Assembly (NCBI RefSeq): GCF_000422705.1
Contig: NZ_AUGO01000008.1
Location: 186,001-250,000 of the forward strand
DNA: 64,000 nt
Origin: Flavobacterium soli DSM 19725
GTDB lineage: Bacteria; Bacteroidota; Bacteroidia; Flavobacteriales; Flavobacteriaceae
Reading direction: 5' to 3'
Both the position numbers and the translations under genes were made by a program. Of the stretch, positions 34,192 through 42,985 are shown piece by piece. Under the pieces are notes generated by a model. It was given only the letters and a program-made list of their open reading frames with translations, made no database searches and had not been told where the DNA came from. How positions within the stretch are numbered: position 1 is the first letter of the stretch; each line of letters begins with the position of its first letter.

Positions 34192-35592
34192 TTACTTCCC
34201 GATGCAAAAATTCGCAAAAATATTTCCCAACAATTCATCATTGGTAACTTCTCCTGTGATGTTTCCAAAATGATACAACGCTTCCCGAATATCAATAGCC
34301 ATCAAGTCACTTGGTAAATTGGTTTGTAAGCCATAATTTACTTTTTGAATTTCTTCCAAAGCTTTCAATAACGAATCGTAATGTCTTGTATTTGTGATGA
34401 TTGTTTCATTATTTCGCAAAGCACCCGTGTTCACAAACGAAAGTAATTGCTTTTTTAAATCCTCAATTCCAGCATTGTTTTTGGCAGAAATCAATTCGAG
34501 TTTCACGTTTAATGGTTCAAGTTGTTTTTTGATATTTTGAACCTCGTTTTCCGATAGCAAATCAACTTTATTAATAACAACAACCAAGGGTTTTAAAGGA
34601 AACTGATTCTTTATTTTTTCGATTTCTATGATGTATTCAGAGCTTTGAACTTTAAACTTTAAACTGTCAAATAAATAAAGGACAACCTGTGCTTGCTCAA
34701 TTTTTTCAAAAGTTTTTTTGATTCCAATGCTTTCCACCACATCTTTAGTTTCGCGAATTCCGGCCGTATCAATAAAGCGGAAACTCATGCCATCAATTAT
34801 CAGTTCATCTTCAATCGTGTCGCGAGTCGTTCCTGCAATATCCGAAACAATGGCTCGTTCCTCGTTTAATAAAGCGTTTAAAAGTGTCGATTTTCCAACA
34901 TTTGGTTCGCCAACAATGGCAACTGGAATTCCGTTTTTGATAACATTTCCAACGGCAAACGAATCGATAAGACGTTTCAGGACAAATTCAATTCGGCTTA
35001 AAAGTTCATAGAATTGAGTTCTATCAGCAAATTCTACATCTTCTTCGGCAAAGTCTAATTCGAGTTCAATCAGTGATGCAAAATTCAACAATTCCTCACG
35101 CAATTTGGCAATTTCATTACTAAAGCCACCACGCATTTGCTGCATGGCAATTTGATGCGAAGCTTCGTTATCAGAATTGATCAAATCAGCAACAGCTTCG
35201 GCTTGAGAAAGATCTAATTTGCCGTTTAGAAAGGCTCTCAAAGTAAACTCTCCCGCTTGAGCCATTCGGCAACCTTTTCGCAATAATAATTGTATAATTT
35301 GCTGCTGGATATAGGTCGATCCATGACAAGAAATTTCAATCGTGTTTTCGCCCGTATAGGAATTCGGCCCTTTAAAAACTGAAACCAAAACTTGGTCAAG
35401 CACTTTTTCTCCTTCCACTATATGTCCCAAATGAATGGTATGGGTTTTCTGTTTGGCAAGATTTTTTCCTGAAACCGACTGGAAAACGCTAGCTCCAATA
35501 TTGATAGCATTTTCACCCGAAATACGAATAACAGCAATCGCTCCCGCTCCAGAAGGTGTTGCCAATGCCACGATAGAATCCTGATTGATCAT
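34192..35592 (-). CDS. mnmE: tRNA modification GTPase MnmE
   Basis: 466-aa GTPase which, with MnmG, makes 5-carboxymethylaminomethyl-type modifications at U34 of certain tRNAs. N-terminal folate-binding domain (IVALATPSGAGAIAVIRISG), helical region, inserted G domain (GEPNVGKS, DIAGTTRD, DTAGIRE, NKVD) and the C-terminal CIGK active-site cysteine are all present. Between DTAG and NKVD, the residues LFDSLKFKVQSS near 308-319 are encoded by a heptanucleotide tandem repeat (34643-34665) that also occurs between genes at 40555, suggesting repeat insertion into the frame. Confidence 0.95.
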   Translation of the reverse strand: MINQDSIVALATPSGAGAIAVIRISGENAINIGASVFQSVSGKNLAKQKTHTIHLGHIVEGEKVLDQVLVSVFKGPNSYTGENTIEISCHGSTYIQQQIIQLLLRKGCRMAQAGEFTLRAFLNGKLDLSQAEAVADLINSDNEASHQIAMQQMRGGFSNEIAKLREELLNFASLIELELDFAEEDVEFADRTQFYELLSRIEFVLKRLIDSFAVGNVIKNGIPVAIVGEPNVGKSTLLNALLNEERAIVSDIAGTTRDTIEDELIIDGMSFRFIDTAGIRETKDVVESIGIKKTFEKIEQAQVVLYLFDSLKFKVQSSEYIIEIEKIKNQFPLKPLVVVINKVDLLSENEVQNIKKQLEPLNVKLELISAKNNAGIEDLKKQLLSFVNTGALRNNETIITNTRHYDSLLKALEEIQKVNYGLQTNLPSDLMAIDIREALYHFGNITGEVTNDELLGNIFANFCIGK

Positions 35593-35807
35593 AAAAAAAA
35601 TATTTTGTGCAAAAGTAATTAAAAAGGAATTAATGATCGGGATGATTTAAAGATCGAAAGATCCCTTGTGAGGATATTGAGTCTTTCAGTCATATAGCTT
35701 TTTTTTAAATCATTTTTTCGTTAAATATATGTAAAACTGATAATTGTCATACTAATAACTTGAATGTTTTCGTAACTTTAGATTGTTAATTAACAACCGC
35801 AATCGCT

Positions 35808-36647
35808 ATGAGAAAGATATTGTTTCCCACAGATTTTTCAGAAACTTCAAACAATGCCTTCGTTTATGCTTTGAAACTCGCCGAGAACATTGGAGCTGAA
35901 TTGATTACACTTCATGTTTATGAACTGCCAATTATCGATATGAGTTATACGGATATCCCTGTTTATCAGGCAGAAGTTTATGAAAGCTTGGAGCTGAACA
36001 ACTTTGAAAACTTCAAGGATCAGATTCCAATGTTAAGAAAAATCGCTGAAAAACATAAATTGGAACACATTAAAATCAGCAATGTGATGTTGCAGGGTGA
36101 CTTGGTTGCCAATATCATCCAAACAGTGAAAGATGAGTTTATAGACTATGTCGTAATGGGGACTGGTGGTGCATCAGGTTTGAAGGAGTTTTTCATTGGC
36201 TCTACAACGGCAAGTGTTATGACAGGAACAAAAGCATTAGTGTTGGGTGTTCCTGCAAATTCTGAATATGAACCGATAAAGAAAATTGGCTTTACGACAC
36301 AATTCACTATCGAAGAATTGGATGCTTTGCGTAAATTAATTCCGCTTGCAAAAGGTTTTAAAGCAGATATTGAATGCCTGTTTGTAAAGAACAGCGAAAA
36401 CGAGGTTAATGAAGTAATCATTGCCGATTGGAAAGTGATTTTCAAGGAAGAAAAAGTGACGTTTCATATTATCGAAAGTAAAGATGTAGAAGACACTATT
36501 GTAGATTTTGTAAACCTTTACAGAATTAATATTTTAGCTATGCTCAACCAAAAAAGAAGCTTCTGGGAAGGTCTTTTCCATACCAGTTTAACCAAGAAAA
36601 TGGCCTTTCATCTCAAGATTCCGTTATTGGCACTTCATAATGATTAG
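35808..36647 (+). CDS. Universal stress protein, tandem UspA domains
   Basis: 279-aa cytoplasmic protein with two UspA folds. The first (about 1-147) starts KILFPTDFSETS and has the ATP-binding-type pattern MGTGGASGLKEFFIGS. The second (about 155-279) is more divergent (IGFTTQFTIEELDAL, ending IPLLALHND). Such tandem proteins are common in Bacteroidota and respond to stress or starvation; the partner is unknown. It is a single gene, divergent from mnmE, followed by a shared terminator toward dnaN. Confidence 0.88.
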   Translation: MRKILFPTDFSETSNNAFVYALKLAENIGAELITLHVYELPIIDMSYTDIPVYQAEVYESLELNNFENFKDQIPMLRKIAEKHKLEHIKISNVMLQGDLVANIIQTVKDEFIDYVVMGTGGASGLKEFFIGSTTASVMTGTKALVLGVPANSEYEPIKKIGFTTQFTIEELDALRKLIPLAKGFKADIECLFVKNSENEVNEVIIADWKVIFKEEKVTFHIIESKDVEDTIVDFVNLYRINILAMLNQKRSFWEGLFHTSLTKKMAFHLKIPLLALHND

Positions 36648-36704
36648 TTAATTTTGGCTTTCGCCAAATAATTGCTGCATCTTTAAAAATAGTATTCTAA
36701 AAGC

Positions 36705-36739
36705 AAAAAACCGTAACTCAAATTGAATTACGGTTTTTT
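36705..36739. terminator. Bidirectional terminator between the Usp gene and dnaN
   Basis: Perfect 12-bp stem AAAAAACCGTAA (36705-36716) with TTACGGTTTTTT (36728-36739) and an 11-base loop. The A and T ends supply U tracts in both directions for these convergent genes. Confidence 0.9.
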
Positions 36740-36772
36740 AAATATAAAAAATGGTTGGTTGATTAGCGAATT

Positions 36773-37891
36773 TTAGTTGTTCAGCATTACAGGCATCACA
36801 AGCATTGTAACGGTTTCACCATCTTCAAGTCCATCAACAGGAGTCAAAATACCAGCTCTGTTAGGTAATGACATTTCCAATTGAATTTCATCCGATTGAA
36901 GGTTAGTAAGCATTTCGGTAAGGAAACGTGAGTTGAAACCAATTTGCATATCGTCTCCTTGATAATCACAAGTCAAACGTTCTTCTGCCTTGTTTGAGTA
37001 ATCTATATCTTCGGCAGAAATATTCAATTCTGCACCAGCAATTTTCAAACGGATTTGGTGTGTAGTCTTGTTTGAGAAAATCGCAACACGACGAACAGAA
37101 CTCAAAAATTGAGCACGGTTAATCAATAATTTGTTTGGATTTTCTTTCGGAATTACCGCTTCATAGTTTGGATATTTTCCATCAATCAAGCGACACATCA
37201 AGATATAATTATCGAATGAAAAAGTAGCATTCGAATCGTTGTATTCAATTTTTACTTCAGCATCAGATGCACCTAAAATACTTTTCAAGATATTTAAAGG
37301 TTTCTTCGGCATAATAAAATCAGCAACCTGAGAAGCTTTCACATCTGTTCTTGCATATTTTACCAATTTATGAGCATCTGTTGCCACGAAAGTCAAACCT
37401 TCTGGAGAAAACTGGAAGAAAACGCCAGACATAACGGGTCTCAAATCATCATTTCCTGCAGCGAAAATCGTTTTGCTAACGGCAGTCGCCAAAACATCAG
37501 CAGGAACCAAAGTCGTAGAAGGATCGTCCAAGCTTACAGATTTTGGAAATTCGTCTCCTGGAGCATACGCCAAGGCATATTTACCAGAATTAGAGCTGAT
37601 TTCGATGGTGTTATTATCTTCAACGGTAAAAGTTAGAGGCTGTTCTGGAAAAGTTTTAAGGATTTCCAAAAGCAATTTTGCAGGAACGGCAACGCTTCCT
37701 TTGCTTGTAGAATCAATCTCAAGTGTGGCTGACATTGTTGTTTCTAAATCGGATGCAGAAACAGTCAATAAATTATTGTCTAATTCAAAAAGGAAATTAT
37801 CCAGGATAGGCAAGGTATTGTTGCTATTAATAACGCTACCTAAAACCTGTAATTGTTTTAATAAGTACGAACTCGATACTATAAACTTCAT
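36773..37891 (-). CDS. dnaN: DNA polymerase III beta sliding clamp (DnaN)
   Basis: Ring-forming processivity clamp of DNA polymerase III. The open frame extends to a GTG at 37915, but the usual start MKFIVSSSYLLKQL is the ATG at 37891, giving 372 aa, normal for the family; an ATG two codons further upstream (37897) is also possible. Three clamp domains are recognisable (segments such as LPILDNFLFEL, PVMSGVFFQ and the C-terminal VTMLVMPVMLNN). It is not next to dnaA or recF in this window. A -7 box lies about 56 bases upstream. Confidence 0.95.
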   Translation of the reverse strand: MKFIVSSSYLLKQLQVLGSVINSNNTLPILDNFLFELDNNLLTVSASDLETTMSATLEIDSTSKGSVAVPAKLLLEILKTFPEQPLTFTVEDNNTIEISSNSGKYALAYAPGDEFPKSVSLDDPSTTLVPADVLATAVSKTIFAAGNDDLRPVMSGVFFQFSPEGLTFVATDAHKLVKYARTDVKASQVADFIMPKKPLNILKSILGASDAEVKIEYNDSNATFSFDNYILMCRLIDGKYPNYEAVIPKENPNKLLINRAQFLSSVRRVAIFSNKTTHQIRLKIAGAELNISAEDIDYSNKAEERLTCDYQGDDMQIGFNSRFLTEMLTNLQSDEIQLEMSLPNRAGILTPVDGLEDGETVTMLVMPVMLNN

Positions 37892-37946
37892 TGTCATTTT
37901 TTTTAAATCAAACACTTTTTGTGGAGTGTATTGTTTTTATGTTCCA

Positions 37947-37982
37947 CAAATATATCTTAAAGAATCAAATATTGGAAACAAA
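37947..37982 (-). promoter_or_regulatory. Probable dnaN promoter
   Basis: On the minus strand TTTG at 37982-37979, a 24-base spacer, then TATATTTG at 37954-37947 fit the Bacteroidota pattern, though the spacer is a little long. It would give a leader of about 45-50 bases before the ATG at 37891. Confidence 0.5.
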
Positions 37983-38010
37983 TTTATTAACATTTATTCT
38001 TTATAAATTT

Positions 38011-38131
38011 CAAAAGACAAATTCTAAAATCCAAATAAATTCCAATTGTTTAAATTTCAAAAACTTAAATGTGAAATTTTGGAAATTATTTCTTCACAAA
38101 ATAGGTTTTGTTATTTGTGTTTTGTCTTTTG
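38011..38131. repeat. Nested inverted repeats between gldG and dnaN
   Basis: CAAAAGACAAA at 38011-38021 is perfectly complementary to TTTGTCTTTTG at 38121-38131. Inside, AAATTTCA (38052-38059) pairs with TGAAATTT (38072-38079). The stretch is built of AT-rich, roughly 7-base-spaced words. It may serve as the gldG terminator or be a mobile-type small repeat. Confidence 0.5.
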
Positions 38132-38140
38132 GGATTTCCC

Positions 38141-39805
38141 TTAGCTGTATTTTTTCTTTCTCAAAAAGGTAAAAACTAAACCAAAAATCCCTAACAAAAT
38201 AATTGGTAATCCGACAGTTATAATTTGTGAGAAGGTATAATTATCGGCAACTTTTTGATCGTCCAGCAAAGGCAATTCGATATTTTTGCTTCGGATGTTG
38301 ATAAGTCCGTTATCATCCAAAAGATAATTCACGCAATTCATCATAAAATCTTTGTTGCCATATACCTGCTGTGTCCATTGATCTAAACCATTTACGAGCG
38401 GTTTTTTGTTGACATAATTGTAGTTTACGATGTCGCCATCAGCAATCACAATCATCTTGTTTGGAACTCCATCGTCAGCAGGTTTTGGAATTGAAAAAGG
38501 TTTTACTCTATTTTTGAATGCAGATGTAAAATTTCCTTCCAATAAGGCTCCCGTAATTTGATTCCCACTATTAAAAACAGATTCATCAAGCTCTTGCATA
38601 AACTGGTTTAAACCCACCAAAACAGGTGTTCCAACTACTCTCGATTGTGGAGAGGTTTTCAATAAAACGGTTTTCTTGATGTTGTTTTTTAAGGTATCAA
38701 TCTGGTTGGCAAATTCCATTTTTACCAAATTGATATTTTTATTAATTGGATGGTTTTCTTCCGATTTTAAAATAGGAGAATACAACCAATCGATAGGAAA
38801 ATCAGCACCTTCGGCAGATTTGGCAGTAATGGGTGTCGACAATAAATCCTGAACCAATCGAGGATTGATTCGGACGCCATATTTAAAGAACATATCATCG
38901 ATATTCAGATTATTGGCTGTAGCCAAACTCATCTGTTCCTCATTTTGAAGATGATCGAGGTCAATATTTACTTGATCAATCAGCCAGATGGTTTTCCCAC
39001 CGTTCATGATATATTGATCCAAAATGTATTTTTCTTCATCAGAAAAAGCTTCGGTTGGTTTGGCAATTATCGCGGCATCAAAACGTTTCAAATTTTCCAA
39101 AACTTTTGGCAAATCATTTTTTAAAGAGTCAAGATTGAATTCGCCTAAAGCGTAATATTCTTTCGTACTCAATAGAAAATCAGCCAGATATTTGTCCTGC
39201 ATTTCGCCATTTCCTTTCAGGATGGCAATTTTTTTCTTTGCGGTATTGGTCAGTTTTGTGATGGCATCTGTGAAAGCAAATTCCAATAATTGGACCGATT
39301 GGTTGATGTTTTGATCCGGTTTGTTTCCAAAATTATTCACTAGTAAAGGCACAGCCACTGATTTTTGTCCGACGTTTGCAATTGCCCAAGGAAATATTGG
39401 CGTAAGCGATTTTTTTCCCTTTACATTCTGGTTGATATTCGTTGGTGTCAATCCGATGCTCATTAATTCAGTCGTGTACTGTTCGGCAGTTGCTGCATCA
39501 GCAAGTGGATCGTTGAAATTAAAAATAATATTTTCGTTGTAAGCCTTAAATTCTTCTAGTATTTGACGAGTTTCGCTTTGCAAACGCTTGAATTGGGCTG
39601 GAAATTCTCCTTCTAGAAAAACATCAATTATAAGAGGATCTTTGACGTTTTTCAAAGTGTTTAAAGTGGTTTCCGACAAGGTGTATCGATTGTCAGAAGT
39701 AAGGTCGAAACGCTTGAAAAACTGATTTCCGAGAATATTCAGGATTACAATAATTACAACGGTAATCAGCAGTTTTTTGATGTTATTTTTTGTATAGCTG
39801 GTCAT
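38141..39805 (-). CDS. gldG: Gliding motility ABC transporter subunit GldG
   Basis: 554-aa membrane-anchored protein. One transmembrane segment lies near the N-terminus (about 12-28, ITVVIIVILNILG) and one at the C-terminus (IITVGLPIILLGIFGLVF), with a large extracytoplasmic domain between (IFT/DUF4350-like, with TIWLIDQVN and PMLV-type segments). GldA, GldF and GldG form an ABC transporter needed for gliding in Flavobacterium johnsoniae; gldA is normally unlinked and is not seen here. The ATG overlaps the gldF stop by one base. Confidence 0.93.
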   Translation of the reverse strand: MTSYTKNNIKKLLITVVIIVILNILGNQFFKRFDLTSDNRYTLSETTLNTLKNVKDPLIIDVFLEGEFPAQFKRLQSETRQILEEFKAYNENIIFNFNDPLADAATAEQYTTELMSIGLTPTNINQNVKGKKSLTPIFPWAIANVGQKSVAVPLLVNNFGNKPDQNINQSVQLLEFAFTDAITKLTNTAKKKIAILKGNGEMQDKYLADFLLSTKEYYALGEFNLDSLKNDLPKVLENLKRFDAAIIAKPTEAFSDEEKYILDQYIMNGGKTIWLIDQVNIDLDHLQNEEQMSLATANNLNIDDMFFKYGVRINPRLVQDLLSTPITAKSAEGADFPIDWLYSPILKSEENHPINKNINLVKMEFANQIDTLKNNIKKTVLLKTSPQSRVVGTPVLVGLNQFMQELDESVFNSGNQITGALLEGNFTSAFKNRVKPFSIPKPADDGVPNKMIVIADGDIVNYNYVNKKPLVNGLDQWTQQVYGNKDFMMNCVNYLLDDNGLINIRSKNIELPLLDDQKVADNYTFSQIITVGLPIILLGIFGLVFTFLRKKKYS

Positions 39806-40530
39806 TACGATTTTAAAGATTTTAATTTAAAAACAGTAAACGATAAAAATAAAACTGTTACACTCACAAAATAAAGAATGTCTCTGGTGTCCAAAACACC
39901 ACGGCTCATACTCTTGAAATGGCTGTCCATTCCGAGGGTTGAAACCGTTTGTTCAAAACCTGTCAAATAGCCTGCAAGTCCTTCAAAACCAAAATAGAAA
40001 AAGAAGCACAAAAATACCGAAAGTATAAACGCCACAATTTGATTATCGGATAGGGTAGAGGTGAAAATACCAATGGCAGAATAGGCCGAAATTAAGAATA
40101 AAAGGCCAAAATAGGAACCTAAAGTGCTTCCCAAATCAAGGTTTCCTTCAGGCAATCCCAAACCATAAATGACCCAAACATAAATCAGGGTCGGGATGAT
40201 GGCGATGATGATTAAAAGCAAAGCTCCGAAAAACTTTCCGTTTACTATTTGCCAGATTGTGACAGGTTTAGTCAATAGCAATTCAAGTGTTCCTTGTTTC
40301 TTTTCATCCGAAAAACTTCGCATCGTAACGGCTGGAATCAAGAAGATTAAAATCCACGGAGCCAAGGTGAAAAACGGACTCAAATCGGCAAAACCGCTGT
40401 CTAAAATATTAAAATCTCCTTCAAAAACCCAAAGGAACAATCCGTTGAGCAAAAGAAAAATGGCAATCACCAGATAACCTATTGGCGAACCGAAAAAGGA
40501 TTTTATTTCCCTGAAAAGAATGGCTTTCAT
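39805..40530 (-). CDS. gldF: Gliding motility ABC transporter permease GldF
   Basis: 241-aa inner-membrane permease of the ABC-2 type with about six transmembrane segments. It begins MKAILFREIKSFFGSPIGYLV, and the conserved cytoplasmic stretch SFSDEKKQGTLELLLTKPV is typical of the family. It is translationally coupled to gldG (shared base in TAATG). Together with T9SS-tailed proteins in the window, this indicates a gliding flavobacterium. Confidence 0.93.
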   Translation of the reverse strand: MKAILFREIKSFFGSPIGYLVIAIFLLLNGLFLWVFEGDFNILDSGFADLSPFFTLAPWILIFLIPAVTMRSFSDEKKQGTLELLLTKPVTIWQIVNGKFFGALLLIIIAIIPTLIYVWVIYGLGLPEGNLDLGSTLGSYFGLLFLISAYSAIGIFTSTLSDNQIVAFILSVFLCFFFYFGFEGLAGYLTGFEQTVSTLGMDSHFKSMSRGVLDTRDILYFVSVTVLFLSFTVFKLKSLKS

Positions 40531-40554
40531 CTACTTTTTTGTTTAAAAATTTAA

Positions 40555-40601
40555 GGTTTAAAGTTTAAGGTTGTTCAACTAGGAACTTTGAACCTCAAAC
40601 T
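40555..40601. repeat. Heptanucleotide repeat track upstream of gldF
   Basis: GGTTTAAAGTTTAAGGTT (period 7, words like TTTAAAG) is followed by an imperfect inverted copy, AACTTTGAACCTCAAACT. The 13-base word GTTTAAAGTTTAA also occurs, on the minus strand, inside mnmE at 34643-34665. The end overlaps the stop of the neighbouring monooxygenase-like gene. It could form a hairpin. Confidence 0.55.
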
Positions 40602-40891
40602 AAAGTAACTAATTTATCGACACTCCAAGCCTCTGGTTTGTCGTTGAAAAATTGCTTTGTATAGGTCCAAACATCATAAAAAAGTTCAGAGTTCCTATAA
40701 TTTTCTAAGTCTTCTTCGGTTTCCCAATAGCTGTAAGTAAAAAAGATACACTTGTTGTTCTTGTCCTGATACAATTCTAAGAAACGGTTTCCTGGAGCAT
40801 TTCGTATTTTCTCTTTCATCAATTCGAAATTTTCCAGAAACAACGGAATCTTTTCTTCGTGAAAACTCAATTTTACTATTCGTACAAACAT
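40595..40891 (-). CDS. Antibiotic biosynthesis monooxygenase (ABM)-domain protein
   Basis: 98-aa cytoplasmic protein with the small ferredoxin-like ABM fold: N-terminal VRIVKLSFHEEKIPLF, central APGNRFLELYQDKNN, then FFTYSYWETEEDLENYRNSELF. Proteins of this kind include quinol monooxygenases and heme-degrading enzymes; none of these activities can be assigned here. It lies between a SAM hydrolase-like gene and gldF on the same strand, and the 14-base gap to the former suggests co-transcription. Confidence 0.8.
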   Translation of the reverse strand: MFVRIVKLSFHEEKIPLFLENFELMKEKIRNAPGNRFLELYQDKNNKCIFFTYSYWETEEDLENYRNSELFYDVWTYTKQFFNDKPEAWSVDKLVTLV

Positions 40892-40905
40892 ATTTAAACT
40901 ATAAA

Positions 40906-41757
40906 TTATTTTCCAAAAACAACGGTAATACCATCCCTATAATTCAAGCCTAAAAGACTCGAAGCACTTCCAACAGTATTGGGATTACTCCTAAAAATGG
41001 CAATTTCTAAATAACCAGCTTCATTAAAAATCGCCAATTTTTGTCCTTCAAAATACTTTACCGGATATTTATCTGAAATGGCAATATCCGAATATTTGGG
41101 CCAGATGTTTTTAATATTTGCCTTGTCTTGTCGCAACCCTTTGTTCATCTCGATTTCATAAGGACGACCTTTGGCCGTTTCCATAAAAAGCTTCTTAGAA
41201 ATATTGGTAACAACGTTTCCAAAATGATCAATATAAATCACATATCCTTTGATGGAATTTCCATCGGTTGCAACCACAGGCTGTAATTCGGTAATTTCTT
41301 TTATGGTTTTTATTTCTTTCCCAATAACATTCAATAAACCGCCTTTTGACAAATGACAAGCTACTTTCACAAACACATCAAGGTCAGTTGCATCAGTTGG
41401 AAAACGATCGTGAATATTGATTGTTACCATCTTTTGAGGCAGGATTTTTTGTGTCAGCATGCTTAGAATTCCGTTATCGGCACAAATAAAAAAATGATCG
41501 TTCCATTCAATCGCTATATGTTGGTTCTCTTTATTTCGTTCCAAATCAACACCAATTATATGTACGGTTCCTTTGGGAAAACTGGCATATCCGGCTCCAA
41601 TAACATAACTGGCTTCGGCTGTATTAAATGGATCAATGTTATGCGAAATGTCAATAATCTTAGCCTCAGCAAATTCCGATAGAATTTTACCCTTCAAAGC
41701 ACCAACAAAGTGGTCTTTTAATCCATAATCGGTAGTAAGGGTAATTATTGACATCAT
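40906..41757 (-). CDS. SAM hydroxide adenosyltransferase/SAM hydrolase family protein (DUF62)
   Basis: 283-aa protein of the fluorinase-like family that hydrolyses S-adenosylmethionine to adenosine and methionine. Visible hallmarks are ITLTTDYGLKDHFVGALKG at the N-terminus, IDISHNIDPF, FICADNGILS and, in the C-terminal domain, IDHFGNVVTNIS. An alternative ATG is one codon downstream (41754). It is divergent from phoH with a 148-base gap. The physiological role of these enzymes is unclear, and nothing in the context adds to it. Confidence 0.88.
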   Translation of the reverse strand: MMSIITLTTDYGLKDHFVGALKGKILSEFAEAKIIDISHNIDPFNTAEASYVIGAGYASFPKGTVHIIGVDLERNKENQHIAIEWNDHFFICADNGILSMLTQKILPQKMVTINIHDRFPTDATDLDVFVKVACHLSKGGLLNVIGKEIKTIKEITELQPVVATDGNSIKGYVIYIDHFGNVVTNISKKLFMETAKGRPYEIEMNKGLRQDKANIKNIWPKYSDIAISDKYPVKYFEGQKLAIFNEAGYLEIAIFRSNPNTVGSASSLLGLNYRDGITVVFGK

Positions 41758-41905
41758 TTTGTTTATAACTATTGGCAGAACCTTAGCCTATTTTTTATTA
41801 AATTTGAGAAACGCAAAGCTAAAGCATTTTCGGCTTTAATTAAATAGAATTTTTTATTTGTAGTTTCGGAATACCATAAAAATACTAATCCTAATAAATC
41901 TGCTT

Positions 41906-42856
41906 TTGAACGAAAGAACCATCGAGCTCATAGACATCGCCCCGAAAGATTTTTGGGGTGCTCAAGACACTCATCTTGAAACCATTAAAAAATATTATCC
42001 AAAATTGAAAATCGTTGCCAGAGGGACAACAATCAAGGCATTTGGAGAAAAAGAAGTGCTGGACGAGTTTGAAAACCGCTTCCAACGATTGATGCTTCAC
42101 TTTACACGTTACAATAATATCGACGATAATGTCATCGAAAGAGTCATAGAAGGAGGAAGCCAACAAGTAGAACGAATGGGCGATCACGACAAGATTCTTG
42201 TTCACGGCGTTGGGGGAAAAATCATCAAGGCGATGACTCCAAACCAGCAATTGCTTGTCGATACGGTAAACAAGAACGACATGGTTTTTGCAGTAGGTCC
42301 AGCCGGAACAGGAAAAACCTATACAGGTGTCGCCATGGCCGTGAAAGCCTTGAAAGAAAAGCAAGTCAAGCGAATTATCCTGACACGTCCTGCGGTTGAA
42401 GCTGGTGAAAACCTCGGATTCCTTCCTGGAGACATGAAGGAAAAGCTAGATCCTTATATGCAACCGCTTTACGATGCTTTACGCGACATGCTTCCGAATG
42501 AAAAACTCGAAGATTATATCCTAAAAGGAATCATCCAAATTGCACCATTGGCGTTTATGAGAGGAAGAACCCTCGATAATGCCTTTGTGATTCTTGATGA
42601 AGCCCAAAATACGACCCATTCTCAAATGAAAATGTTCCTGACCCGTATGGGAAAAAATGCCAAGTTCATGATAACGGGCGATCCAGGACAAGTCGATTTG
42701 CCTCGAAGAACCATTTCAGGACTCAAGGAAGCGATTTTGGTTTTGAAAGATGTAGAAGGCATTGGAATTATTTATCTGGATGACAAGGATATTGTCCGTC
42801 ATCGATTAGTGAAAAAGGTAATTGATGCTTACAAGCAGATTGAAAATCACGATTAA
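41906..42856 (+). CDS. PhoH-family ATPase
   Basis: 316-aa cytoplasmic P-loop ATPase. N-terminal KH-like region (about 1-110) then the PhoH domain with Walker A GPAGTGKT and Walker B FVILDEAQN, plus GDPGQVDLP. The start appears to be a TTG at 41906 (reading LNERTIELIDIAP); no in-frame ATG precedes the conserved N-terminus. PhoH-like proteins are thought to act in RNA metabolism or phosphate stress. The gene is followed after 41 bases by a copy of the boxed hairpin repeat, whose hairpin may serve as its terminator. Confidence 0.9.
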   Translation: MNERTIELIDIAPKDFWGAQDTHLETIKKYYPKLKIVARGTTIKAFGEKEVLDEFENRFQRLMLHFTRYNNIDDNVIERVIEGGSQQVERMGDHDKILVHGVGGKIIKAMTPNQQLLVDTVNKNDMVFAVGPAGTGKTYTGVAMAVKALKEKQVKRIILTRPAVEAGENLGFLPGDMKEKLDPYMQPLYDALRDMLPNEKLEDYILKGIIQIAPLAFMRGRTLDNAFVILDEAQNTTHSQMKMFLTRMGKNAKFMITGDPGQVDLPRRTISGLKEAILVLKDVEGIGIIYLDDKDIVRHRLVKKVIDAYKQIENHD

Positions 42857-42897
42857 TTTTTTTAGAAACGAATCGCTCGGGCAGAGAATAATCCATG

Positions 42898-42968
42898 TTC
42901 CCGCTTTCCGTTACAATAAAATTCCCCCAAACCCTGGGGGAATTTTATTTCCACTTCAATCGGGGTTA
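42898..42968 (+). repeat. Boxed variable-hairpin repeat, copy A
   Basis: Left box TTCCCGCTTTCCGTTACAA (42898-42916), a perfect 14-bp hairpin (42915-42928 with 42936-42949, core CCCCC/GGGGG), and right box beginning TTTCCACTTCAATCGG (42948-42968). The left box matches 18 of 19 bases and the right box 18 of 21 bases of copy B at 57807-57952, while the hairpins between are unrelated. The hairpin, with T residues after it, may terminate phoH. Confidence 0.75.
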
Positions 42969-42985
42969 GTTGGTAAATGTAATTT

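Noticed and set aside
35640..35690. Possible hairpin (GGGAT with ATCCC) between mnmE and the Usp gene
   Set aside because: The stem is short and interrupted and has no T run; too weak to report as a terminator or riboswitch.
37892..37915. GTG-initiated extension of DnaN
   Set aside because: The standard DnaN N-terminus MKFIVSSSYLL begins at 37891; the extension has no conserved sequence.
37473..38006. 177-aa plus-strand open frame opposite dnaN
   Set aside because: It is antisense to a conserved gene, has no recognisable domain, and runs into AT-rich repeat sequence.
41891..42364. 157-aa minus-strand open frame opposite phoH
   Set aside because: Antisense to the PhoH catalytic core, with no homologous pattern.
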